Shown here one piece after another: positions 8,689-17,765 of a stretch of DNA of 43,163 nt. Every line of letters begins with the position of its first letter. Within the stretch, counting starts at the first letter, position 1. Source of the DNA: Deltaproteobacteria bacterium (GTDB lineage: Bacteria > Myxococcota_A > UBA9042 > DTJE01 > S145-11); contig WGCQ01000250.1 in NCBI GenBank assembly GCA_015493765.1, positions 1 to 43,163 on the forward strand, given 5' to 3'. Position numbers and translations under genes: made by a program. Under the pieces are notes generated by a model, which was not told the DNA's origin, did no database searches, and worked only from the letters and a program-made list of their open reading frames with translations.

Positions 8689-9786
8689 ATGGAAAGGGGC
8701 AAAAATCTGCCATGGACCGGTTTATTCCTGCGGCCGGATACGTTTTTGCCCTTGCTGGTACTCCTGTACGACGGCCTGGTGTATGCCTATGCCGGACATG
8801 TGGCGCGTTTCCCCGGTGACAGGACGTTTTTGATGTCCATCGGCTCGGCCAAGATCGATTACCTGGTCTCGCAGGGAGAGGTCTGGCGACTGTTGTCCGC
8901 CGTGTTTCTGCATATCGCTGCCTGGCACCTGATACTCAATATTATAGGGTTGGCTTATTTGTCCAGGTTTGTCCAGTCATACATATCCGGTACGGCGGTT
9001 GTTGCCATCTTTTTGTGTGCAGGCATCCTGGGTACCTTCGCAAGTTACCTGGTCAATGTCCATCCGTCCATGGGTGCCTCAGGCGCGGTGTATGGCCTGG
9101 CCGGGGCTGTGGTATGGGTGATGCTGCGTGACAAACAAAGGGGGCACGTATTGTGGGCGTTGGGTATGGTTGTGATTTTGGGCGTGGCACTGCTGTACGA
9201 TTCCCAGCACAAGTGGATCGACCTGGCTGCACACACGGCTGGCCTGGCAACAGGCCTGGTACTGGCCCCGCTTATGCCCACTACCCGCAAACAGGAGGCA
9301 GGCATTGGCATGTTGATTGTAACCGGGACGCTTGCCCTTTTTTGCCTGTTGCAGGCCTTCAGGTACGAATCCCTGGCCTTTGATGTCCCCTCTGGTCCCG
9401 TGAGTACTGCAAATATAGACGACACCATCGTGGCATGGCCGACGTGGTGGGAACCAGGGCACCTGAAACACGGCAAATGCGTGGCTGAAGCCCGCCTGGA
9501 CCTGGCTGAACGGCCATTTACAGCCTGCCTGCGGGGGCCACTCAACGGGGTACTGGTGATTGGTCCAACCCGCATGCTGGCCCACGATTTTGCAATGCCT
9601 CCACCACCAAACGGCGTATCCGTATCCCGTTTGACACGCACAGGGCTCAAAATCCTTATGCTGTCCATTGGGCCTTACAGTTACGTCCTGATCACCCGTG
9701 TCCTGGTGATACGGAAGTATTTTCCCTTACTTTACAGGATTATGCTGTTTTCCGGGTCCAGTCGCTTTACCTTGCCCCTTCGCTGA
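8689..9786 (+). CDS. Rhomboid-family intramembrane serine protease with a ~150-aa C-terminal extension
   Basis: HLILNIIGL, GASGAVYGLAG (catalytic Ser) and DLAAHTAGLATG (catalytic His) motifs. Confidence 0.88.
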   Translation: MERGKNLPWTGLFLRPDTFLPLLVLLYDGLVYAYAGHVARFPGDRTFLMSIGSAKIDYLVSQGEVWRLLSAVFLHIAAWHLILNIIGLAYLSRFVQSYISGTAVVAIFLCAGILGTFASYLVNVHPSMGASGAVYGLAGAVVWVMLRDKQRGHVLWALGMVVILGVALLYDSQHKWIDLAAHTAGLATGLVLAPLMPTTRKQEAGIGMLIVTGTLALFCLLQAFRYESLAFDVPSGPVSTANIDDTIVAWPTWWEPGHLKHGKCVAEARLDLAERPFTACLRGPLNGVLVIGPTRMLAHDFAMPPPPNGVSVSRLTRTGLKILMLSIGPYSYVLITRVLVIRKYFPLLYRIMLFSGSSRFTLPLR

Positions 9787-10326
9787 GCCTGGCAATACCG
9801 CGGGATTGATATGGATATTGGTTACCTTGTAATGGTAGTGCCTGTTCATGATGTGTTTTATCATGACCGGGTTTACCGCCGGTGCATTAGGTGCCTTGCG
9901 GAGCACAGGTGTCCTGCCCGGTTCACCCACCAGCCACTTTCCGTTTATTTTGGTCATTTTGATGTCTTTTGGCGGCTGTTTGCCCACTTTTACGGACAAG
10001 GTGGCCCGGTTGTTGTCTATTGTGATGTCCTCGAATTCCACATTGCCCTTGGGTATGTTTTTGCACATCAAGTCAATGATATCACCCTGTTTGTCCCTGG
10101 TGTTGGTGGCGGCAGCCCAGGTCGCCGGTGTCATGTTTCTTTGTATCACAGCCCGGTCGCATTTTCGCAGGGCGTTCAGGAACCTGATATAGGTCTCTTT
10201 CACCGCTGTCTCGTCGTTTTCCGTTGTTTTTATGCCGCTTTTATTGTTTGCTGAGGTTTTATTTGCCTTGCAGGCCCAAAACAGTGGTACCACCATCAAC
10301 ACCAATAGAATCTTTGAGAGCCTCAC
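9727..10326 (-). CDS. Small lipoprotein, hypothetical (MRLSKILLVLMVVPLFWAC…)
   Basis: GTG start at 10326 preceded by AGGAGG; lipobox FWAC. The 3' end overlaps the rhomboid CDS convergently. Confidence 0.65.
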   Translation of the reverse strand: MRLSKILLVLMVVPLFWACKANKTSANNKSGIKTTENDETAVKETYIRFLNALRKCDRAVIQRNMTPATWAAATNTRDKQGDIIDLMCKNIPKGNVEFEDITIDNNRATLSVKVGKQPPKDIKMTKINGKWLVGEPGRTPVLRKAPNAPAVNPVMIKHIMNRHYHYKVTNIHINPAVLPGSAKGQGKATGPGKQHNPVK

Positions 10327-10343
10327 GATCACCTCCTGATTTT

Positions 10344-11015
10344 TCATGCCTGCACCATGTCCAGCAGATTTTCCACCGCACAATCGATTCCCTTCCACAA
10401 TTCGGCCATATCCTGGGCCAGCATATAGGCCGGTGTGGTAACAATGCGGTGCTCCCGGTCCACCACGCAGGAATCCGCGGTACATTGCACGTGTTCCTGG
10501 CCCAGGGCCTCTATCGCCGCGGCCACCTGGGTGTCATTACCTATGGTCAGCCTGGCCCCCCTGACGCCCAGGTCATGCAGAATCTTTGCCAGTATGGGCG
10601 GAGCGATGCACATTGCACCGAGGGGCTTACCCTGGGAATATACATCCGTCAACAGCGTGCCCACGCTTGCTTCCACCTGGATATCCTGGCCAGCCATGGC
10701 AAAGTTTGACGTGTTCAATGCCGCCCCGTACCCACCGGGCATGATTACCGTGTCCAGTGTAGCAGCCTTGACGTCCGCAACAGGCCTGATATTTCCTCGT
10801 GCGATCCTGGCGGACTCGACCAGCACGTTACGCGTTTCCTGGACGTCCTTTTGGACCAGGTGGTTCACCGTCTTGAACTGCGGGATGTCCGGCGCCATGA
10901 TCACCACATCCGCCCCCCTTTGCGCCAGGGACAGTAACGTCAGCGTGGCCTCGTGGATCTCGGAGCCATCGAATACGCCGCAACCACTAAGTATTACTCC
11001 AACCTTTGGTGCCAT
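10344..11015 (-). CDS. elbB: ElbB-type glyoxalase (DJ-1/PfpI superfamily)
   Basis: KVGVILSGCGVFDGSEIHEA, VIMPGGYGAALN, GAMCIAPP, TADSCVVDREHRIVTTPAYM; RBS AGGAGG. Confidence 0.93.
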   Translation of the reverse strand: MAPKVGVILSGCGVFDGSEIHEATLTLLSLAQRGADVVIMAPDIPQFKTVNHLVQKDVQETRNVLVESARIARGNIRPVADVKAATLDTVIMPGGYGAALNTSNFAMAGQDIQVEASVGTLLTDVYSQGKPLGAMCIAPPILAKILHDLGVRGARLTIGNDTQVAAAIEALGQEHVQCTADSCVVDREHRIVTTPAYMLAQDMAELWKGIDCAVENLLDMVQA

Positions 11016-11131
11016 AATGACCTCCTTTTGAAAAGCCACCCTGCACACCATAACCCTTGTGCAGGGGTGTTATTCCGTAACCGTTTGTAAGGTAACTCCA
11101 AGATACAAAATAGTCAAACATACCACCCAAT

Positions 11132-11154
11132 CCTCGAATTACCGGTAATTTGGG
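11132..11154. promoter_or_regulatory. Recurrent motif variant with perfect palindrome AATTACCGGTAATT upstream of nadE
   Basis: Direct reading; 14-bp palindrome at 11137-11150. Confidence 0.5.
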
Positions 11155-11201
11155 TAACAAAAGTCGTTGCTGTACAGGCCGTAAAGGGTTAGAATCCTTG
11201 C

Positions 11202-12836
11202 ATGAAGGTTGCCCTTGCACAAATAAATCCCACTATTGGCGCATTCGAGGAAAACCTGGAACAGGTCCTTGATGCAATCACCGGGGCCAGGCAAAACAAG
11301 GCCGATTTGGTTGTGTTTCCCGAGTTGGCACTGACAGGTTACCCCCCGCTGGACTTGCTGGAGCGACAGGCCTTTGTGAAGCGGGCCCGGGAGGCACTAA
11401 AACGGGTACGGGATGCCACCGGTGGGATCGGTGTGGTCATTGGATTCCCCGAACCCAATCCGGCGATGGAAGGCAAGCCGTTATTTAATGCCGCGGCTGT
11501 GCTGTGGGACCGTCGTGTACTGGGCATCCACCGCAAGGTGTTATTGCCCACCTACGACGTATTCGATGAGGCCAGGTATTTCGAGCCAGGCCCCCGGCCA
11601 AAGGTAGTGGAAACGCCTGTGGGCAGGCTTGGAATCACTATCTGCGAGGACATATGGAATGACAAGGCCGTGTGGAACCGCCGGCTGTACCACAACGACC
11701 CGGCGGCAGCACTGGGAAGCCAGGGCATAGATTACCTGGTCAACATATCTGCCTCACCCTTTGAACAGGGCAAATTCGATATTCGCATGCAACTGGCCAG
11801 GGACGTTGCAACCAGGTACCGCGTGCCCGTAATTTACGTAAACCAGGTAGGCGGCAATGACAGCCTGATTTTCGACGGCAGGTCGTTTGTGGTATCACCC
11901 GATGGCGTTGGGATCGCTGCTGCCCCGGCCTTCCAGGAGGCGCTGACCGTGCTTGACCTGGATGCGGTTTCACCGGTTGAACCCCCCCAATTAACACCGG
12001 AGTCCGAACTGATCGAGGCCTTGTCGCTGGGTGTGCGTGATTACGTACGCAAAACCGGATTTTCAAAGGTGTGCATAGGCCTATCCGGTGGTATAGATTC
12101 CGCGGTCGTGGCGGCCATTGCAACGCGGGCCCTTGGACCCCGGCACGTGGTGGCCGTGTCCATGCCCTCCCGATTTTCCTCTGTTGGCACGCGTACGGAT
12201 GCCCGGGTCCTTGCCGGCAACCTGGGCATAGAATTTCATGAAATCCCCATCGAACAACCATTCAAAGACTTCCTGGATTTGCTGGCGCCCCTGTTCAACG
12301 ACCTGCCGGCCGATGTGACCGAGGAAAATATCCAGTCCAGGGTCAGGGGCGTAATCCTGATGGCCCTGTCCAACAAGTTCGGATGCCTGGTTCTGAATAC
12401 CGGCAACAAAAGTGAACTGGCCGTGGGTTATTGTACCCTGTACGGAGACATGGTGGGTGGGCTGGCAGTGATCGGGGACTTGTCAAAACACAAGGTGTAC
12501 GGTCTGGCACGTGAATTCAACAGGCATGGCGAATTGATCCCCGAAACGATCATCACCCGGCCGCCTTCGGCTGAACTGCGCCCTGATCAGAAGGATACGG
12601 ACAGTCTGCCCGACTATGACCTGCTGGATCGCATAGTGACACTTTACCTCGAACAGGGTATGGATGGTGATGAAATCAAGTCCAGTGGGATAGATCCCGC
12701 TCTGGTGGACCGCGTGATTCACATGATCAGGCTTGCCGAGTACAAACGCAGGCAGGCCCCCATGGCGCTGAAGGTGACAGCCAAGGCATTTGGTCCCGGC
12801 AGGGTGTTTCCCATAGTACAGGGGTTCGAAGGATGA
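11202..12836 (+). CDS. nadE: Glutamine-dependent NAD+ synthetase
   Basis: N-terminal nitrilase domain (FPELALTGYPPLDLL, ICEDIWN) and synthetase SGGIDSAVVAAIA, NTGNKSELAVGYCTLYGDM. Confidence 0.96.
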   Translation: MKVALAQINPTIGAFEENLEQVLDAITGARQNKADLVVFPELALTGYPPLDLLERQAFVKRAREALKRVRDATGGIGVVIGFPEPNPAMEGKPLFNAAAVLWDRRVLGIHRKVLLPTYDVFDEARYFEPGPRPKVVETPVGRLGITICEDIWNDKAVWNRRLYHNDPAAALGSQGIDYLVNISASPFEQGKFDIRMQLARDVATRYRVPVIYVNQVGGNDSLIFDGRSFVVSPDGVGIAAAPAFQEALTVLDLDAVSPVEPPQLTPESELIEALSLGVRDYVRKTGFSKVCIGLSGGIDSAVVAAIATRALGPRHVVAVSMPSRFSSVGTRTDARVLAGNLGIEFHEIPIEQPFKDFLDLLAPLFNDLPADVTEENIQSRVRGVILMALSNKFGCLVLNTGNKSELAVGYCTLYGDMVGGLAVIGDLSKHKVYGLAREFNRHGELIPETIITRPPSAELRPDQKDTDSLPDYDLLDRIVTLYLEQGMDGDEIKSSGIDPALVDRVIHMIRLAEYKRRQAPMALKVTAKAFGPGRVFPIVQGFEG

Positions 12837-13870
12837 AAAAATCGATATTTTTGCTGGCCCTGGTTATGTTTTTTGCGGAGTTCGGTTGCAAGGGATGCCA
12901 CAACAGGCGCATTTCCTTGAAAAAATCCGTGAAACAGGCACAAAAATCAGTAAACAACAATCAAAAATCACAAGTCAAGCCAACCAAGGCCCCGCCAGAG
13001 TCCCGTGGGAGCGTTGACATGGCGTTTGACGCTGTTTCGGAGGTATGCCAGTTCATACCTACCCGGGTGGATGCATTGTTTTTTGCACCGAAAAAAGAGG
13101 CTAAGTACATGGTCCATGCCGTTGCAAGCGGCATACCCGCGACTACGGGTGTCCGGCGTGAAGGTGTTTTTATGCGGAACATGAAAAAACGATTTGGCAT
13201 ATACAATCTGAAAAATATATCGTCCCTCCTGGTTGTGGTGTCTGGCAACGAAGTCCTGGTATTTGCAAAAGGGGCCTCCGTGGACCTTGCACACCGCGAG
13301 ACCTATACATCAGGCCCGTACAAATTTGCAGCAGCGCGGCTGGACAGCATGATCCTGCTGACGGGGTTATACCGGGGCTGGACAGTGACGGGCCGGATGA
13401 ATACCATGTTAAAACTGGCAGCCCGCAGGCCTGGTGATGCAAAAATCGATTGCAAACTCCTGAGGAAACAGATAGTTCAAAAGATTGGACCCAATATTGA
13501 TCGCGACCCGTTCAACACGGCAGAGGGGACAATACTGCCGCTGTCCACCGTGATATTCTGGGATTCCAGCCGGGGGGTCCGGGTGATGATGCCGGAAAAG
13601 GGCAGGGCGGCAGTAACGAAAGTCAAGGCCTTTGCAGCGGCATTTAAACAAGATTTTCTGCACTTGCAGGCCGAATCCGATGCGGGTGTTTCGCCTTTGC
13701 ACCCTGTTCACAGGATGAAAAAGGCGGATTTGTTGTTCATAACAACCAAATCGAGTTTCCGGGCCGGTATGTACATGATGGAGGCACGGGGCAGCCTGGC
13801 CGATGCAGTCCTGGCCGTGTTTCAGCAAAGACTTAGACCGTTTTTTGGCAATTACAGGACAGGGAAATAG
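12833..13870 (+). CDS. Hypothetical lipoprotein (MKKSIFLLALVMFFAEFGCKGC…)
   Basis: 4-bp ATGA overlap with nadE; signal peptide/lipobox-like N terminus. Confidence 0.7.
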   Translation: MKKSIFLLALVMFFAEFGCKGCHNRRISLKKSVKQAQKSVNNNQKSQVKPTKAPPESRGSVDMAFDAVSEVCQFIPTRVDALFFAPKKEAKYMVHAVASGIPATTGVRREGVFMRNMKKRFGIYNLKNISSLLVVVSGNEVLVFAKGASVDLAHRETYTSGPYKFAAARLDSMILLTGLYRGWTVTGRMNTMLKLAARRPGDAKIDCKLLRKQIVQKIGPNIDRDPFNTAEGTILPLSTVIFWDSSRGVRVMMPEKGRAAVTKVKAFAAAFKQDFLHLQAESDAGVSPLHPVHRMKKADLLFITTKSSFRAGMYMMEARGSLADAVLAVFQQRLRPFFGNYRTGK

Positions 13871-14046
13871 GGGACTTACCCGGCTCAGGACCGGGAAAAT
13901 TACGGATTTCCAGGCCAAAACACATATCCTTGAATACAAGGAAACCTGAAGTTACACCTTCGTTAATCTGTTGTAACTCGTTGTAGTGGCTGGTTTTCGT
14001 AACGCTTTGTCCTCAAATTTGACAGGTAATCTGGAGGACTATGCTA

Positions 14047-14075
14047 TTGACAGGCATTAATTATAACTTTATAAT
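14047..14075 (+). promoter_or_regulatory. Consensus sigma-70-type promoter TTGACA-17 bp-TATAAT for the Cys-rich CTERM gene
   Basis: Exact -35 and -10 hexamers with 17-bp spacing, upstream of a GAGGAGG RBS and ATG 14116. A second candidate (TTGACA 14019, TGCTAT 14042) overlaps the recurrent motif. Confidence 0.85.
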
Positions 14076-14115
14076 ACCTTTCCAAGTCTTTAAGATTTTT
14101 GGTGAGGAGGTACCA

Positions 14116-16797
14116 ATGAAACGAATCTTTAGTTTTATGGGTATAGTGGTATTGTTTGCCCTGACAGGCGGCAGTGCCTATGCCCTGGATTGCAGTGTCG
14201 GTGTAAAAATCGCTGATGATTGCAAGGCCATTGCAGGCGGCCTCGAAGGCTGCTGTAGTGCGGACGGCCGTTACAATGTGTGGTGCGAACAAAACAAGGA
14301 CAAAACCCAGTCGGCGTTGTGCCTGGTAGATTGTTCCACCCATGACAGGCCTGGTTACAACAAGTGCGGGTGGAATCCACACTTTGGTTACTACGATTGC
14401 GTGGATGACGGCGCTGACCCCTCGGGCAAGCATCCCTTGGCATGCCCATCGGACTGCACGCCAAACTGTAACGGCAAGGAATGCGGCTATGACGGGTGTT
14501 ACGGGCTGTGTGGGACGTGCCCGAAAGGGGAATACTGTGATGCCGGTAAATGCCAGGCATGTTCCTGTGATGGCCGGGAATGTGGCAGCGACGAGTGCGG
14601 CAATCCCTGTGGTACCTGCGCCGATGGCAAGGTATGCAACAAGGATGGTAAATGCGTGGCAAACGATAACCCCGGGATGTGCAGCCCGAATGATGATGCC
14701 ACCAAGGTGTGCGGCGCTAACGACACGGCATGCAAGACGATCCAGGATTGCACATGCCAGGTGGATAAGTACTGCTGTAACAAATCCGGGAATGCATGGG
14801 ACGATGTGTGTGTACAGGAGGCCCGGGAAAATTGTAACCTGGAGTGTAAATGCGTACCTGACTGTAAAAACAAGGAATGCGGTGATGACGGATGCGGCGG
14901 CACTTGCGGCAAATGTGCGGACGGCCAGTTCTGCCAGAAGCAAAAGGACTCCCAGGGCCATGCGACAGGAATGAAGTGTGTCCAGTGCACCGGCTGCAAC
15001 GACAAGGAGTGTGGCTATGACGAGTGCAAGACCGCGTGTGGTGGTTGTACCGGCGGCAAGTTCTGTGATACCGATGCCCACAAATGTATAGACCAGCCTG
15101 CGTACTGCGTAGAAAAGAATGGCCCGAATTGCGGTCAGAATTCAGGTGACTGTGACCCCAAACTCCTGGATTGCGTGTGCAACAAGGGCGTTACCTTCTT
15201 TACCGCTCCCGATCCCTATTGCTGCGGCAAGGATAAGGACGGTAATGCGCTTCCAAACTGGAAGTGGGATTTGTTCTGTGTTGTTGAATACCAGTACTGT
15301 GGTCTTTCAACGTATCACGATAGTTTCCAGGTGTGTCCATGCGAGCCAAATTGTAATGGCAAGGAATGCGGTGACGACGGATGCGGTGGCACCTGCGGTA
15401 AATGTGCGGACGGCCAGACTTGTAATGACAAGGGCAAATGCGTTTCCACGGTTGCCGGATGCGGTGATGGGAAATGTGATTCTGACAGTGGCGAGGACTG
15501 CAAGACTTGCCCTGACGACTGTGCGTGTCAGAACGGCCAGGTGTGTGACGCAATGGGTGAATGCGTGGATTGTACGGCAGAAGGCAAGACATTTCCCAGT
15601 GACCTGGGTGCATGCTGCGCCGGCCTGAAGGCGATTTCCACGGCGAAACCGGACAGTGACGGCAATTGCCCCTCCACACCATCTGTGGGTTCAAACCTGT
15701 GCACGAACTGCGGTAATGGTACGTGCGAGGCCGACAAGGGCGAAAACAAGTGCAATTGCCCGGATGACTGCAAGGCCGCGAATCCCAATTGCGGCGACGG
15801 CACGTGCGATGCCAATGCGGGCGAGGACTGCAACTCGTGTCCTGATGACTGCGCCTGCCAGAATGGCCAGGTATGTACCGCAGAGGGAAAATGCGTGGAT
15901 TGCACAACCGAAGGTAATTCCTTTGCCGTTGGAATGGGCAAATGCTGCACCGGCCTGAAGGCGATTTCCACGGCGAAACCGGACAGTGACGGCAATTGCC
16001 CCTCCGACCAGCCTGTGGGTGCAAGCCTGTGCACGAACTGCGGTAATGGTACGTGCGAGGCCGACAAGGGCGAAAACAAGTGCAATTGCCCGGATGACTG
16101 CAAGGCCGCGAATCCCAATTGCGGCGACGGCACGTGCGATGCCAATGCGGGCGAAAACTGCGGTACCTGCCCTGCGGACTGCAAGTGCGATTCCGGCCAG
16201 GTATGCCACAATAATGCCTGTTGTACACCCAAGACCTGTACTGACCTTGGTATTGAATGCGGTAATGCAGACGACAGTTGCGGTGGCACCCTGGATTGCG
16301 GCCAGTGCGATTCCGGCAAGACGTGCGTAAACGGAAAGTGCCAGGCGTCAACCGCTTGCGGCGATGGTACGTGCGATGCCAATGCAGGTGAAAATTGTGG
16401 CACCTGCCCTGCGGACTGCGCATGCCAGGACGGCAAGGTGTGCTACAGCAATACCTGCTGCACACCCAAGACCTGTGCTGACCTCGGCTTTGAATGCGGT
16501 AGTGCCAGTGACAGTTGCGGCGGGACCCTGGATTGTGGCCAGTGCCCTGCGGGACAAACCTGCCAAAGCGGCAAATGCGCCAGCCTGCCCACTGCTGATA
16601 ATGGCAGTGTTGACAACGGCAACGGCGTGCCTCCACAGTTCGATGCAACGGGCGGTGCGGATGCCGGCCAAAGCAATGGTGGTGGCGGAGGCGGCGGTTG
16701 TTCCATGGATGGTGGCCGCAGTAATTCCTCGGCCTTTGCCTTCCTGCTGATGCTGTTACTTGGTGGATTGATGGCATTCAGGCGTCGTTTCAACTGA
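14116..16797 (+). CDS. Secreted Cys-rich repeat protein with MYXO-CTERM/GlyGly-CTERM-like C-terminal sorting signal
   Basis: Signal peptide MKRIFSFMGIVVLFALTGGSAYA; CGDGTCDANAGENCGTCPADC repeats; C terminus GGGGGGGCSMDGG…SSAFAFLLMLLLGGLMAFRRRFN*. Confidence 0.9.
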   Translation: MKRIFSFMGIVVLFALTGGSAYALDCSVGVKIADDCKAIAGGLEGCCSADGRYNVWCEQNKDKTQSALCLVDCSTHDRPGYNKCGWNPHFGYYDCVDDGADPSGKHPLACPSDCTPNCNGKECGYDGCYGLCGTCPKGEYCDAGKCQACSCDGRECGSDECGNPCGTCADGKVCNKDGKCVANDNPGMCSPNDDATKVCGANDTACKTIQDCTCQVDKYCCNKSGNAWDDVCVQEARENCNLECKCVPDCKNKECGDDGCGGTCGKCADGQFCQKQKDSQGHATGMKCVQCTGCNDKECGYDECKTACGGCTGGKFCDTDAHKCIDQPAYCVEKNGPNCGQNSGDCDPKLLDCVCNKGVTFFTAPDPYCCGKDKDGNALPNWKWDLFCVVEYQYCGLSTYHDSFQVCPCEPNCNGKECGDDGCGGTCGKCADGQTCNDKGKCVSTVAGCGDGKCDSDSGEDCKTCPDDCACQNGQVCDAMGECVDCTAEGKTFPSDLGACCAGLKAISTAKPDSDGNCPSTPSVGSNLCTNCGNGTCEADKGENKCNCPDDCKAANPNCGDGTCDANAGEDCNSCPDDCACQNGQVCTAEGKCVDCTTEGNSFAVGMGKCCTGLKAISTAKPDSDGNCPSDQPVGASLCTNCGNGTCEADKGENKCNCPDDCKAANPNCGDGTCDANAGENCGTCPADCKCDSGQVCHNNACCTPKTCTDLGIECGNADDSCGGTLDCGQCDSGKTCVNGKCQASTACGDGTCDANAGENCGTCPADCACQDGKVCYSNTCCTPKTCADLGFECGSASDSCGGTLDCGQCPAGQTCQSGKCASLPTADNGSVDNGNGVPPQFDATGGADAGQSNGGGGGGGCSMDGGRSNSSAFAFLLMLLLGGLMAFRRRFN

Positions 16798-16807
16798 TCC
16801 GTATCGT

Positions 16808-16839
16808 GATGGCGGGGGGACGTGCTGCCCTCCGCCATC
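16808..16839 (+). terminator. Terminator-like hairpin GATGGCGG…CCGCCATC
   Basis: 8-bp perfect stem with additional inner GGG/CCC, 11 bp after the stop codon; no strong U-tract. Confidence 0.45.
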
Positions 16840-16853
16840 CTTCGAGGCTGTTT

Positions 16854-17240
16854 ATGCGATTTATCTCTACGAGGAAGGCCCCCAAGGCCATAGGGCCTTA
16901 CAGCCAGGCCGTTGCCGTGCCAAACGGCGAATGGTTGTTTTTATCCGGCCAGATCGCAATCGATCCGGATACGGGTGCGATGGTCCAGTCGTCAATAGAG
17001 GCAGAAACCGAAAGGGTTTTGCAAAACATGGACGCTGTTTTGACGGCCGCGGGTTTTACCAGAAAGGACGTGGTAAAGGTAAATGTTTACCTGAGCGATA
17101 TGGCAATGTTCGCCCGGGTCAACGCGGTTTACGAGGCCTTTTTTGAGGGCCACAAGCCCGCACGTGCAGCCGTGGCCGTGGCGTCCCTGCCCAAGGGGGC
17201 AAATATCGAAATCGAGGCCATTGCCTTACGAAACCAGTGA
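16854..17240 (+). CDS. ridA: RidA family (YjgF/YER057c/UK114) enamine/imine deaminase
   Basis: STRKAPKAIGPYSQAV, LFLSGQIAIDPDTG, VNVYLSDM, PARAAVAVASLPKGANIEIEAIA. Confidence 0.93.
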   Translation: MRFISTRKAPKAIGPYSQAVAVPNGEWLFLSGQIAIDPDTGAMVQSSIEAETERVLQNMDAVLTAAGFTRKDVVKVNVYLSDMAMFARVNAVYEAFFEGHKPARAAVAVASLPKGANIEIEAIALRNQ

Positions 17241-17314
17241 TTTATCATCAAATGCCCACGAACGGGTGCAATATCCTGGCACCCGAATCCCAAAACAGGT
17301 ACGAGACAAGCCAT

Positions 17315-17697
17315 AGCCGGTGGAGCAGGCCGTAAGCCGGGTTCTGTGCCCCGAACGGTTACCCGAAACGGGGTGACGGTCATTTATCTGGGCCCGATGT
17401 TGCCACCGGGCTCAAGCGGCCCAACCCGGGGTGTACGGTCGGGCAAACCGCAGGCCGAGGCCTGACCCCTGTTCGGCCTTGCTCCAGGTGGGGTTTACCG
17501 ACGACCATGTCACCATGGCCGCCCGTGGGCTCTTACCCCACGGTTTCACCCTTACCAGGCAATGCCTGGCGGTCTGGTTTCTGTGGCACTATCCCTCGGG
17601 TTACCCCGGCTGGACGTTATCCAGCACCCTGCCCTGTGGAGCCCGGACTTTCCTCCATCCTGACGGACAGCGACCGCCTCACCTGCTCCGCCGGCCG
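17315..17697 (-). ncRNA. rnpB: RNase P RNA (bacterial type A)
   Basis: Minus strand contains GGAGGAAAGTCCGGGCTCC, GGGTAACCCGAGGGATAGTGCCACAGAAA, GGTAAACCCC and ACAGAACCCGGCTTACGGCCTGCTCCACCGGC; ends pair (P1). Confidence 0.96.
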
Positions 17698-17765
17698 GAA
17701 TAAAGATAAGGTTTTCGTACTGTTTTGGCAAGTAATTTTGGGGCAACTCTCAGGACTGACTGCCC

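Noticed and set aside
15200-16777. 525-aa minus-strand ORF antisense to the Cys-rich gene (also 14044-15081 and 15528-16436)
   Set aside because: Artefact of Cys/Gly/Asp codon bias; composition is His/Arg/Cys-rich without domain features. The plus strand has signal peptide, promoter and RBS.
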